Source: JAIVHA01 sp965367295
GTDB taxonomy: Bacteria > Pseudomonadota > Gammaproteobacteria > DSM-19610
Assembly (NCBI GenBank): GCA_965367295.1
Contig: CBDUHN010000008.1
Span: 17,870-81,869 of the forward strand
DNA length: 64,000 nt
Reading direction: 5' to 3'
Numbering within the stretch: position 1 is the stretch's first letter; the number at the start of each line of letters is the position of its first letter. Both the position numbers and the translations under genes were made by a program. A model generated the notes under the pieces. The model had not been told where the DNA came from. It ran no database searches and saw nothing but the letters and a program-made list of their open reading frames with translations. Of this stretch, positions 1 to 6,545 are shown piece by piece.

Positions 1-1293
1 TTCGTTGACAATGGCACGGGTGATCAGCACGTCACGTGCGCGGCCGCGCAGTTCCTCGACGATACTTTCGTCGAATTCTTCCACTTCCAGCAATTCATGA
101 GTGGGCACGTAGGCCACTTCCTCAAGACTGGAAAAGCCTTCCTGCACCAGGATGGCGGCAATTTCCTCGTCCACGTCCAACTGTTCCATGAACAGTTTCT
201 GCAACGATTGCGCCTCGGCCTCGCTTTTCTCTTCCGCCTGCGACTCGTCCATCACGTTCAACACCCAGCCGGTAAGTTCGCTGGCCAGCCGTACGTTCTG
301 GCCGCCGCGGCCGATGGCCTGGGACAGCTGTTCGCTGTTCACCGCCACATCCATGCTATGAGCATCCTCATCCACCACAATGGACACGACCTCTGCGGGC
401 GACATGGCGTTGATCACGAACTGGGCTACGTTATCGTCCCAGAGGATGATATCGACACGCTCACCGGACAGTTCGGTGGATACCGTCTGCACGCGAGAAC
501 CCCGCATGCCAACACAGGCACCGACGGGATCGATGCGCGGGTCATTGGATTTCACGGCAATCTTGGCACGCAGCCCCGGGTCACGGGCAGCCCCCAGAAT
601 CTCGATCAGGCCCTGGCCGACTTCCGGCACTTCCAGCTTGAACAGCTCAATCAGGAATTCCGGTGCCACACGGCTGATGAAGAGCTGCGGGCCACGGGGT
701 TCGGAACGCACTTCGCGGAGGTAGCCGCGGATGCGATCACCGGCACGCACTGATTCGCGGGGAATCATGTCTTCACGGTAGATCACGGCCTCTGCATTAC
801 CGCCCAGATCGAGATAGACATTGCCACGCTCAACGCGCTTGACGACCCCGGTCACCAGCTCGCCGACGCGATCAGTGAAGGCGTCGACCACTTGCGCGCG
901 CTCCGCTTCCCGCACCTTCTGTACGATGACCTGTTTGGCGGTCTGGGCGCCGATGCGACCGAAATCCACCGATTCGATCTGCTCTTCGACGAACTCACCT
1001 ACCTGGATGTCCGGGTTCGATTCACGGGCTGCTGCCAGCGTGGTCTCGCGCGCCGGGAATTCCATCGGGAAAGGGTTGCCTTCTTCATCGATATCGGGAA
1101 TCACTTCCCAGCGACGGAAGGTTTCATAATCACCGGTCTTGCGATCGATTTTCACCCGGGCATCGATTTCGGCAATAGCGCGCTTTTTCGTGGCGGACGC
1201 CAGCGCGGCTTCGATAGCTTCGAATATGATTTCCTTATCCACACCCTTCTCGTTGGAAACCGCATCCACCACCAACAAGATCTCTTTGCTCAT
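1..1293 (-). CDS. nusA: Transcription termination/antitermination factor NusA, C-terminus cut by window edge
   Basis: NusA binds RNA polymerase and nascent RNA and modulates pausing, termination and antitermination. The reading frame is open from the ATG at 1293 to the window edge, giving 431 codons of a protein usually near 500 residues. The N-terminus begins MSKEILLVVDAVSNEKGVDK, as in NusA. An S1 segment (GELVTGVVKRVERGNVYLDL) is followed by KH domains (PVGACVGMRGSRVQ and AIGRGGQNVRLASELTGW) and the start of the acidic C-terminal repeats. A GGAGGAAG ribosome-binding site lies just upstream. The gene starts 24 bases after the rimP stop, the normal rimP-nusA operon order; infB would be expected beyond the edge. 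Confidence 0.97.
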   Translation of the reverse strand, partial: MSKEILLVVDAVSNEKGVDKEIIFEAIEAALASATKKRAIAEIDARVKIDRKTGDYETFRRWEVIPDIDEEGNPFPMEFPARETTLAAARESNPDIQVGEFVEEQIESVDFGRIGAQTAKQVIVQKVREAERAQVVDAFTDRVGELVTGVVKRVERGNVYLDLGGNAEAVIYREDMIPRESVRAGDRIRGYLREVRSEPRGPQLFISRVAPEFLIELFKLEVPEVGQGLIEILGAARDPGLRAKIAVKSNDPRIDPVGACVGMRGSRVQTVSTELSGERVDIILWDDNVAQFVINAMSPAEVVSIVVDEDAHSMDVAVNSEQLSQAIGRGGQNVRLASELTGWVLNVMDESQAEEKSEAEAQSLQKLFMEQLDVDEEIAAILVQEGFSSLEEVAYVPTHELLEVEEFDESIVEELRGRARDVLITRAIVNE

Positions 1294-1317
1294 TGCCACT
1301 TCCTCCGAGCCCAATGC

Positions 1318-1773
1318 TCAGTATTCAGGTACCAGACGCGCTCGATCGACCTGATCCAGCGGTAACACAAATTCTTCACCATCCATTTCAACGATGGCAT
1401 TATCATCTTCCAGGCCCAGCAGCTGCCCGGTGAAATTGCGCCGCCCGTCGATCATGCCATGCATGCGCACCTTGACCTGGTGCCCGGCAAAGCGCGCATA
1501 GTCCGCGGCCTTGAACAGTGGCCGATCCAATCCCGGCGATGACACCTCCAGGCTGTAGTGCCCGGGAATGGGGTCTTCCACATCCAGCAGCCCGCTGACC
1601 TGATGGCTGACCGCCTGGCAGTCGTCCACCGTGATGCCGTCCTTATGATCAATGTAGATCCGCAGCAGGCCGTTGGTCGCGCCGCCCTTGTATTCCACAC
1701 CGACCAGCTCGAACCCCAGGGTCTCCACCGCTGGCTCAATCAGCCGCTGTAATTCCACTGGTTGCTGAGACAT
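1318..1773 (-). CDS. rimP: Ribosome maturation factor RimP
   Basis: RimP assists maturation of the 30S ribosomal subunit. The 151-residue protein beginning MSQQPVELQRLIEPAVETLG is the usual family length and carries the family segments GVEYKGG, RIYIDHKDGITVDDC, PIPGHYSLEVSSPGLDRPL and a C-terminal SH3-like part ending DRARLVPEY. The frame stays open 33 codons further upstream, but that extension runs through an intrinsic terminator and lacks similarity, so I chose the ATG at 1773. nusA follows directly. Two sigma70-like promoters and two intrinsic terminators lie upstream, suggesting attenuation control. Confidence 0.95.
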   Translation of the reverse strand: MSQQPVELQRLIEPAVETLGFELVGVEYKGGATNGLLRIYIDHKDGITVDDCQAVSHQVSGLLDVEDPIPGHYSLEVSSPGLDRPLFKAADYARFAGHQVKVRMHGMIDGRRNFTGQLLGLEDDNAIVEMDGEEFVLPLDQVDRARLVPEY

Positions 1774-1788
1774 TCCCACACCGCAAAC

Positions 1789-1809
1789 AAAAAATGGGCC
1801 CAAGGCCCA
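1789..1809 (-). terminator. Intrinsic terminator (attenuator) immediately upstream of rimP
   Basis: On the minus strand TGGGCC-TTG-GGCCCA forms a 6-bp G+C-rich stem followed by TTTTTT, ending 15 bases before the rimP ATG. It lies downstream of a good promoter, so it should act on the rimP leader transcript rather than end another gene. A rimP-leader hairpin is a known RNA family in enterobacteria; equivalence here is inference from position and shape. Confidence 0.75.
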
Positions 1810-1843
1810 CTTCATTAACCAACATTCCCGGAAAACGCCAGCA

Positions 1844-1872
1844 AGTATAACAGCCGACCCGGAAATATCCAA
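1844..1872 (-). promoter_or_regulatory. Sigma70-type promoter of rimP-nusA
   Basis: Minus-strand TTGGAT (1867-1872), a 17-base spacer and TATACT (1844-1849). The predicted start lies about 25 bases before the attenuator hairpin at 1789-1809. Confidence 0.65.
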
Positions 1873-1917
1873 ATTAAATCAATGGTTAGCTCGAATACCT
1901 CACTATCGCGGGGCATG

Positions 1918-1940
1918 AAAAAACCCCGTGAACGGGGCTT
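1918..1940 (-). terminator. Intrinsic terminator of a short upstream transcript
   Basis: Minus strand: AAG-CCCCG-TTCA-CGGGG-TTTTTT, a stem with tetraloop and six T residues. It ends a transcript from the promoter at 1986-2014 before that transcript would reach the rimP promoter. Confidence 0.75.
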
Positions 1941-1979
1941 GCAAAGGGCCAAACAACTCATAAACCCCGAGCTGACCGA
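1918..1979 (-). ncRNA. Candidate short leader or small RNA upstream of rimP
   Basis: A near-consensus promoter (1986-2014) and an intrinsic terminator (1918-1940) bracket only about 60 bases. There is no ribosome-binding site or useful reading frame inside. No tRNA fold is visible. It may be a free small RNA, the remnant of a lost tRNA unit, or the first stage of rimP attenuation. The promoter-terminator pair is seen directly; expression is inferred. Confidence 0.4.
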
Positions 1980-1985
1980 GCGCGA

Positions 1986-2014
1986 ATTATAAGGATGGGG
2001 TGCTCTTTTGGCAA
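1986..2014 (-). promoter_or_regulatory. Strong sigma70-type promoter upstream of rimP
   Basis: Minus strand TTGCCA (2009-2014), a 17-base spacer and the perfect -10 TATAAT (1986-1991). It shares its -35 hexamer and spacing with the tRNA-fMet promoter at 48970-48998. Confidence 0.7.
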
Positions 2015-2064
2015 GTGCAGTACACCCCCGGTCCGGTTTGAACCAGGCCGCTGGCATGAGCCCC

Positions 2065-2091
2065 GGGGTTGGGACGGGGACGGGGGACGGG
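2065..2091 (+). other. G-quadruplex-type G-tract cluster
   Basis: Five runs of three to five G separated only by TT or AC dinucleotides (2065-2068, 2071-2073, 2076-2079, 2082-2086, 2089-2091). This fits the standard intramolecular G-quadruplex pattern. It lies 50 bases upstream of the outer rimP-side promoter, at the edge between housekeeping and accessory DNA. Confidence 0.5.
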
Positions 2092-2275
2092 AAGATGCCA
2101 GCCGGACTCCCCGCAGAACGGGCTGAAGGATTGACGGGACACCCGACATCGACAACAAGTCGCCATTCTATTTCAATTGCTTAGCTATCCATCCCATCCT
2201 GAACCAGGGATTTCACGCTCAAATCAGCTTCCGGTGAAACACTCATGACGTGAATCAGGTATTGATGATAGCAAT

Positions 2276-2891
2276 ATGGGACTGACCTCCCGGTTTCGCG
2301 TCATAACACTAACAAGGGCCATCGCTCTGCCCGGTAGCATGCTTCCCCGGTCGTCCCCTGCGGATGAGGATATCGGCCTCAGTGTGTCGGAAGCCGACAT
2401 GCTCGCGTATATGCGGGAAGAGGAAAAACTGGCCCATGACATCTACATCACCCTCGGCGCCTGGTGGCATGACCGCGTGTTTGCCAATATCGCGGAATCC
2501 GAACAACAGCGCACGGAAGCAATACAGGCCATGTTGGCCCAATAGGACCTGATCGATCCGGCCCTTGGCGCCAGTGGATATTTCGCCAACCCGGGATTAC
2601 AGGAACTGTATGACGCGCTGGTAAACCGTGGCGCCGCTTCGCGCATCGAGGCATTGCACGTCGGCGGACTGACCGAAGAGGTCGACATCACCAACATCCA
2701 GCGCCATCGATGATGAAGACCAGAAGGATACCCGCCAAGTTTACGAGCGCCTGCTGGCCGGTTCCCGTAACCACGTGCGGGCCTTTGTCGATCAACTGGA
2801 ACGGCAGGGTATCGAGTACGAGGCACGGCACCTGAGTCAGGACGAAGTGGATGCCATCGTGGAAAGCCCCATGGGGCAAGACACCGACTGA
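2276..2891 (+). pseudogene. Broken DUF2202 (ferritin-like) gene: in-frame TAG plus frameshift
   Basis: The translation starts with LSVSEADMLAYMREEEKLAH and ANIAESEQQRTEAI, typical of DUF2202 ferritin-like proteins of unknown function. A TAG stop at 2543-2545 falls where the family usually has tyrosine (LAQ-stop-DLIDPALG). The frame then resumes (GYFANPGLQELYDALV, LTEEVDITNIQ) and is lost near 2700-2712. Similarity continues in another frame as DDEDQKDTRQVYERLLAGSR and ends at TGA 2889-2891. Two independent lesions argue for decay rather than a single sequencing error. The N-terminal boundary is uncertain. Confidence 0.8.
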
Positions 2892-2980
2892 CTATTCAGC
2901 ATGGTTTCATCTTGTTATGGGAACCTGTACATAGTTGAAACAGTGTTCGTGAATACATCATGAAAAAGGAGAGACATATC

Positions 2981-3421
2981 ATGAAAACCAAATTCAAACC
3001 GCTGGCTGCTGCCATGGTCGCTGCCACTCTGGCATCGGCAACCGCATGGGCCGGCCAGGGTGGCGGTGCAGGAGGTGGCATGGGTAGCGGCATGGGTAGC
3101 GGCATGGACCGGGCTTACGGCCAGGAACGTTCCGAGCAGGTACAGGAGCGCAATGAGGCCCGCAAGGAATACCAGAAGGGCGCAGCGGGTATGGGCGACC
3201 AGGATCGCGACCGCGATCGTAACCAATACCGCGATTCGGATGCAGTAAAGGATAAGGCAAAAACCAAGGCCAAGGAAAAAGCAAAGGGTGATGATGACGA
3301 TGATCACGACCGGGATCGGGATCGGGACCGGGACCGGGACCGGGACCGGGACCAGCAAGGCGATTCATCGCAAGGCCAGCAAACCCAGAAACGCTGGTGG
3401 TGGCCGTTTGGCGACAAGTAA
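2981..3421 (+). CDS. Secreted low-complexity protein with Asp-Arg dipeptide repeat
   Basis: A 146-residue protein with a clear signal peptide (MKTKFKPLAAAMVAATLASA, cleavage near AWA-GQ), a Gly/Met-rich segment, a charged central region, an acidic DDDDD run, about nine DR/RD dipeptides in series and a WWWPFGDK end. I chose the ATG at 2981 because AAGGAGA lies eight bases upstream; an ATG at 2960 is also in frame. No family is recognised. It begins an envelope-related stretch (L,D-transpeptidases and an Lpp-like lipoprotein follow), so an extracytoplasmic role is likely, but the function is unknown. Confidence 0.75.
   Translation: MKTKFKPLAAAMVAATLASATAWAGQGGGAGGGMGSGMGSGMDRAYGQERSEQVQERNEARKEYQKGAAGMGDQDRDRDRNQYRDSDAVKDKAKTKAKEKAKGDDDDDHDRDRDRDRDRDRDRDQQGDSSQGQQTQKRWWWPFGDK
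3312..3350 (+). repeat. Hexanucleotide repeat (GGGAYC) in the Asp-Arg coding region
   Basis: Seven GGG runs occur at exact 6-base intervals (3312, 3318, 3324, 3330, 3336, 3342, 3348), separated by ATC or ACC. The tract encodes Asp-Arg repeats. It is prone to slippage in whole 6-base units, which keeps the frame, and fits the G-quadruplex pattern on the coding strand. Confidence 0.9.
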
Positions 3422-3523
3422 GCGCTGACCACCGGCGGGCGTCAAAAGCGTCCGTCGGGAGGCTGGCAATGCCCCATCGGCTATGGAACACTGCGCGCAG
3501 TTTGATTCCAGGGCGGACAGGGT

Positions 3524-4096
3524 ATGGTACGTGTAAGTGGTATTGTGCGATGGTGGTGGATGCTACTGGTATTGGCATCGGCCGCCGTAGCGGCCAAAGC
3601 GGTTGAACCTGGCAGCGAAATCTGGCTACTGGTGGATACGCAGGTGCTGACACTGAGCGTGATGCGCGGCACCGAATCAGTGCGCACCTATACCGACATT
3701 GCCATCGGTCGTTTCGGCACCACAACGGCAAAAAAGGCCCGTGACGGCAAGACACCGCTGGGTGAATTCCGTATTGATCGCATCACCGAGGATTCACCCT
3801 TTCGGCGTTTTCTGGGAATCGACTATCCTAACCTGGAACACGCCAATGCCGCATTGCAGAGCGGGAGGATCTCCCCGGGTGAATTCAGCAAGATCCGCAA
3901 TGCCCTGCGTGCACGGCGCTCGCCTTCGCAACAAACCGCACTGGGAGGGTTTATCGGCATCCACGGACTGGGCGACGGCGATCCGGCCATTCATGCCGAT
4001 TTCAACTGGACCAATGGTTGTGTCGCGCTGACCAATGAACAGATCGATGATCTGGTGCAATGGGTGGTACCGGGAACCCGCGTAATAATTCGCTAA
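3524..4096 (+). CDS. YkuD-family L,D-transpeptidase, exported
   Basis: 190 residues with an N-terminal membrane or signal segment (VRWWWMLLVLASAAVAAKA). A YkuD catalytic domain follows: DGKTPLGEFRI, then GFIGIHGLGDGDP and the catalytic-cysteine motif WTNGCVALTNEQIDDL near the C-terminus. Such enzymes form 3-3 peptidoglycan crosslinks or attach proteins to peptidoglycan in the periplasm. The usual SHGC is NGC here, a variant found in short periplasmic YkuD proteins. It lies between the Asp-Arg protein and an Lpp-like lipoprotein, all on the plus strand. Confidence 0.85.
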   Translation: MVRVSGIVRWWWMLLVLASAAVAAKAVEPGSEIWLLVDTQVLTLSVMRGTESVRTYTDIAIGRFGTTTAKKARDGKTPLGEFRIDRITEDSPFRRFLGIDYPNLEHANAALQSGRISPGEFSKIRNALRARRSPSQQTALGGFIGIHGLGDGDPAIHADFNWTNGCVALTNEQIDDLVQWVVPGTRVIIR

Positions 4097-4212
4097 ACGC
4101 CTATTGCGTTTTACCCTGACCACAGTGAGAATGCGCGCCAAAGCGAAGACGCGAACGACCGAAATAGTACAATCAGCATTCCCCTTACAACTTTCCTCAA
4201 GGAGTCACCGAT

Positions 4213-4494
4213 ATGAATACCAAGACCCTCACCGCCAGTGCCCTGCTGGCCAGCATGCTCGCCCTCGGCGGTTGCGCCAGTACTTCTGAAATCGCCAGCC
4301 TGCGCAGCCAGGTTGAAAAGGCTCAGTCCACCGCGGACGCGGCCGCCACTTCCGCTGCAGCTGCCAGCCAGGATGCTGCTGCCGCCAAGGCCATTGCCGA
4401 GCAGGCCCAGGCCGATGCTGCCGCCGCCAAGAGCATGTCTGAAGAGACCGATGCGAAGATCAATCGCATGTTCAAGAAGGCGATGTACAAGTAA
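4213..4494 (+). CDS. Small alanine-zipper lipoprotein, Lpp/OprI type
   Basis: A 93-residue lipoprotein. The lipobox LALGGC follows a short signal sequence, then come heptads rich in alanine (AADAAATSAAAASQDAAAAK) that predict a long coiled-coil helix, and the chain ends MFKKAMYK with a terminal lysine. This is the architecture of Braun lipoprotein/OprI, whose C-terminal lysine is joined to peptidoglycan. AAGGAG sits at normal distance before the ATG at 4213. A convergent L,D-transpeptidase follows immediately. Lpp-type function is inferred from architecture, not from sequence identity. Confidence 0.8.
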   Translation: MNTKTLTASALLASMLALGGCASTSEIASLRSQVEKAQSTADAAATSAAAASQDAAAAKAIAEQAQADAAAAKSMSEETDAKINRMFKKAMYK

Positions 4495-4508
4495 TACCGG
4501 CTCTACCC

Positions 4509-4532
4509 TTGCGGGGCCTTGCGGCCCCGCAA
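4509..4532. terminator. Hairpin between convergent lipoprotein and transpeptidase genes
   Basis: TTGCGGGGCC (4509-4518) and GGCCCCGCAA (4523-4532) form a perfect 10-bp stem with a 4-base loop between two convergent genes. No T tract follows on either strand, so it may be a weak bidirectional terminator or a 3'-end stabiliser. Confidence 0.55.
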
Positions 4533-4563
4533 CCCCCTCCCCGTTATGCCCTTCCCGCCACCC

Positions 4564-5520
4564 TTAGTCCGGCACCGAAACCGGTACCGGGTAACCACGA
4601 TGTTCATTGACCGCCTGATTGATCAGCCGTCCACTCAGTTTTACCGGACGGTCAGCCACCGCCGCCCGGATCGCTTCCATGGCCGTCTGCATGAGGTGCT
4701 CGCGCCCCGCCACGTCTTCTTCAAGCGGTGGATGCACCTCGATATACAGCGTATCCAGCCACCAGCCGGTTTTGACCGGTTGATTGACGATCTGCACCGG
4801 CGTCCCCACCGGCACTTCCCCAAACAGTGTGGCAATATCCTCAGGGTATAATCGCAGGCAACCGTGGGTCACCCGCATCCCGATACCCCAGGGCTTGTCG
4901 GTGCCGTGGATCAGGTAGCCGGGAATACTCAGGCGCAGGGCATATTGGCCGAGCGGATTCTCCGGCCCGGCCGGCACGATCTCCGGCAGGGTTTCCCCCT
5001 TGGCAGCCGCCTCAGCACGAATGGAGGCCGGTGGTCGCCAGACCGGATCCTTCTGCTTGGTAGCGACTTTTGCGGTACCCAGCGGCGTGGACCAGTCCAT
5101 GCGTCCGACACTCACCGGATAGGTCTGTACTTCCCGTTGTCCACCGGTAGCGGCCGGCGGGAAATAGTACAGTCGCATTTCCGGTACATTCAGCACCAGC
5201 CCGTTGCGGGCCGCATTGGGCAGGATATAGCGGGTCGGCAAGGTCACCGGTGTGCCCTCTCCGGGCAGCCAGCGGTCCACCCCGGGGTTGGCCAGGATCA
5301 TTTCATCGTGTCCGAGGTGGTAGCGGCGCGCGATATCCAGCAGGGTATCCTCATGGGCGGCCGGTATCGTCTGCGTCCGACCGATCAAATCGACATCGGC
5401 TGGCGGCAAAACATAGGTCTCCGCGCGCAACGAGGGCAGCGTCAGCATGCAGACCAGCAGGCTGACAAGACTGCGCATCCCGCCTCGCAGATGGAAGCGA
5501 ATAACCCGGGGGTTGCCCAT
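4564..5520 (-). CDS. ErfK/YbiS-type L,D-transpeptidase with LysM-like region
   Basis: 318 residues: an exported N-terminus (LVSLLVCMLTLPSLRAE), a LysM-like segment (HEDTLLDIARRYHLGHDEMI, NPGVDRWLPGEG), then a YkuD domain with YLIHGTDKPWGIGMRVTHGC, where HG and the HGC cysteine are catalytic. In E. coli the ErfK/YbiS/YcfS group joins Braun lipoprotein to peptidoglycan. The gene converges on an Lpp-like lipoprotein gene, which fits that role. The start may instead be the ATG at 5478, which has a closer GAGG; the longer start is given. Confidence 0.88.
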   Translation of the reverse strand: MGNPRVIRFHLRGGMRSLVSLLVCMLTLPSLRAETYVLPPADVDLIGRTQTIPAAHEDTLLDIARRYHLGHDEMILANPGVDRWLPGEGTPVTLPTRYILPNAARNGLVLNVPEMRLYYFPPAATGGQREVQTYPVSVGRMDWSTPLGTAKVATKQKDPVWRPPASIRAEAAAKGETLPEIVPAGPENPLGQYALRLSIPGYLIHGTDKPWGIGMRVTHGCLRLYPEDIATLFGEVPVGTPVQIVNQPVKTGWWLDTLYIEVHPPLEEDVAGREHLMQTAMEAIRAAVADRPVKLSGRLINQAVNEHRGYPVPVSVPD

Positions 5521-5539
5521 TACCGTTCAGACCTCGCAC

Positions 5540-5566
5540 AAAAAAAAGCCCCTGCAGGACAAGGGC
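5540..5566 (-). terminator. Intrinsic terminator after the arsenic-type gene remnants
   Basis: Minus strand: GCCCTTG, loop TCCTG, CAGGGGC, then a run of eight T (7-bp stem with one G-T pair). It lies downstream of the DUF2703 gene and upstream of the L,D-transpeptidase, separating their transcripts. Confidence 0.75.
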
Positions 5567-5664
5567 GAAAGCAGTTCATTCGGCGCACAGCGCCGACCGT
5601 GGTTGCGGAGTCTAGGTAGCCGATAGCGGATTTGCAAGCGACGCGCCCGGCATGTCCCGCACGG

Positions 5665-6080
5665 CTACCCGCAGCACGACCGCCTCCTCGCCGGCGGGCA
5701 ACAACTGGCCAAGGCGCAAGCCGCCAGGCGGACCAACTCCACCGTAGTGGTTCCATAACGATGCCCCTGGTATTCAACGGTTCGGCAGCCGGTATTCGGT
5801 ATGCACAGCAGGGTTGCACAGCTATGGCACTCGCTTTCACCCATTCTCGCCTGAGGCAGAATCGATTCCAGGTAACGGCCGGCGATCCGCACTGCATTGG
5901 ATTCGCTGAGGGCGCCCTTATCCAGACGTATTTCCCGCAGACGAAAACGCACACCCTGTTGTGCACCTTCCCGGTTAAGACCCTCCACCGCACGTTCCAG
6001 TTCCCCACCGGTATTCCCGCAACTCGCACACGTCTCCCCATTGATATCCCGAGGCGCCATTCGATCTCAATCGTCTGCAT
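5665..6080 (-). pseudogene. DUF2703 gene with apparent single-base frameshift near its start
   Basis: The main frame (DINGETCASCGNTGGELERA, LSESNAVRIAGRYLESILPQ, GCRTVEYQGHRYGTTTVELV) matches DUF2703 proteins, small Cys-rich proteins often found in arsenic operons. The natural start MQTIEIEWRL at 6080 is in another frame. A one-base gain in the GGG run near 6046-6050 would join them as IEWRLGDINGETC. Without it only the internal ATG at 6060 could start the protein, which would lose the IEW strand. The start overlaps the acr3 remnant's end by 14 bases, as in an intact operon. Real mutation or sequencing error cannot be told apart here. Confidence 0.7.
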
Positions 6081-6447
6081 ATTGTCGACTCCTCTTCAGG
6101 GACTGCCCACACACAATAACAACGCGCTCGTACCAGCCCCGGCTGCGGTTGACGATCTTCACCACTGACAGCATGACCGGCACCTCCACCAGCACGCCGA
6201 CCACCGTGGCCAGTGCCGCCCCCGATTCGAAACCGAACAGCACAATGGCCGTCGCCACCGCCAATTCGAAGAAATTACTGGCACCAATCAGCGCCGACGG
6301 CGCGGCTACTCCAAACGGAGAACCGACCCGACGATTCAATAGATAGGCGAGTCCGGAATTGAAATAGACCTGGATCAGGATCGGCACCGCCAGCAGCATG
6401 AATTCGAAACTACGGGGGAACCCATGCCACCTGGCAGTAGTCTTTAT
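6067..6447 (-). pseudogene. 5'-truncated ACR3-type arsenite efflux permease (C-terminal third)
   Basis: The open frame encodes only the last third of an ACR3 arsenite exporter: PILIQVYFNSGLAYLLNR, PSALIGASNFFELAVATAIV and SGAALATVVGVLVEVPVMLS are hallmark ACR3 segments. An intact protein has about 340 residues. Upstream of about 6414 similarity stops, and a TGA at 6448-6450 closes the frame, about 100 bases before the divergent HlyD-type gene. The 5' two-thirds have been lost, probably by recombination with the DNA bringing the exporter operon. A short start at ATG 6399 exists but could not yield a working transporter. Confidence 0.8.
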
Positions 6448-6545
6448 TCAGTGTCCCTCTGTACAGCGCCGATATCGACGCAGTGAAATGTTATGCTTAT
6501 TTCCGACTTTCCCACCCCATCACCGGACTGGATGAACGAATCGCC

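Noticed and set aside
97..1365. Long plus-strand frames opposite nusA
   Set aside because: They mirror the codon structure of nusA on the minus strand and have no ribosome-binding sites or family features.
1900..2200. Duplicated tRNA-fMet 3' end as an attachment site near rimP
   Set aside because: I looked for the last 20 bases of the tRNA in this region and found only short G-rich matches.
2543..2545. TAG read through as pyrrolysine or by suppression in the DUF2202 gene
   Set aside because: A second lesion (frameshift) lies downstream, and nothing suggests pyrrolysine genes; a nonsense mutation is simpler.
2994..3755. Minus-strand Pro-Gly/Pro-Val repeat frames opposite the Asp-Arg gene
   Set aside because: They arise from the hexamer repeat; the plus-strand gene has a signal peptide and a good ribosome-binding site.
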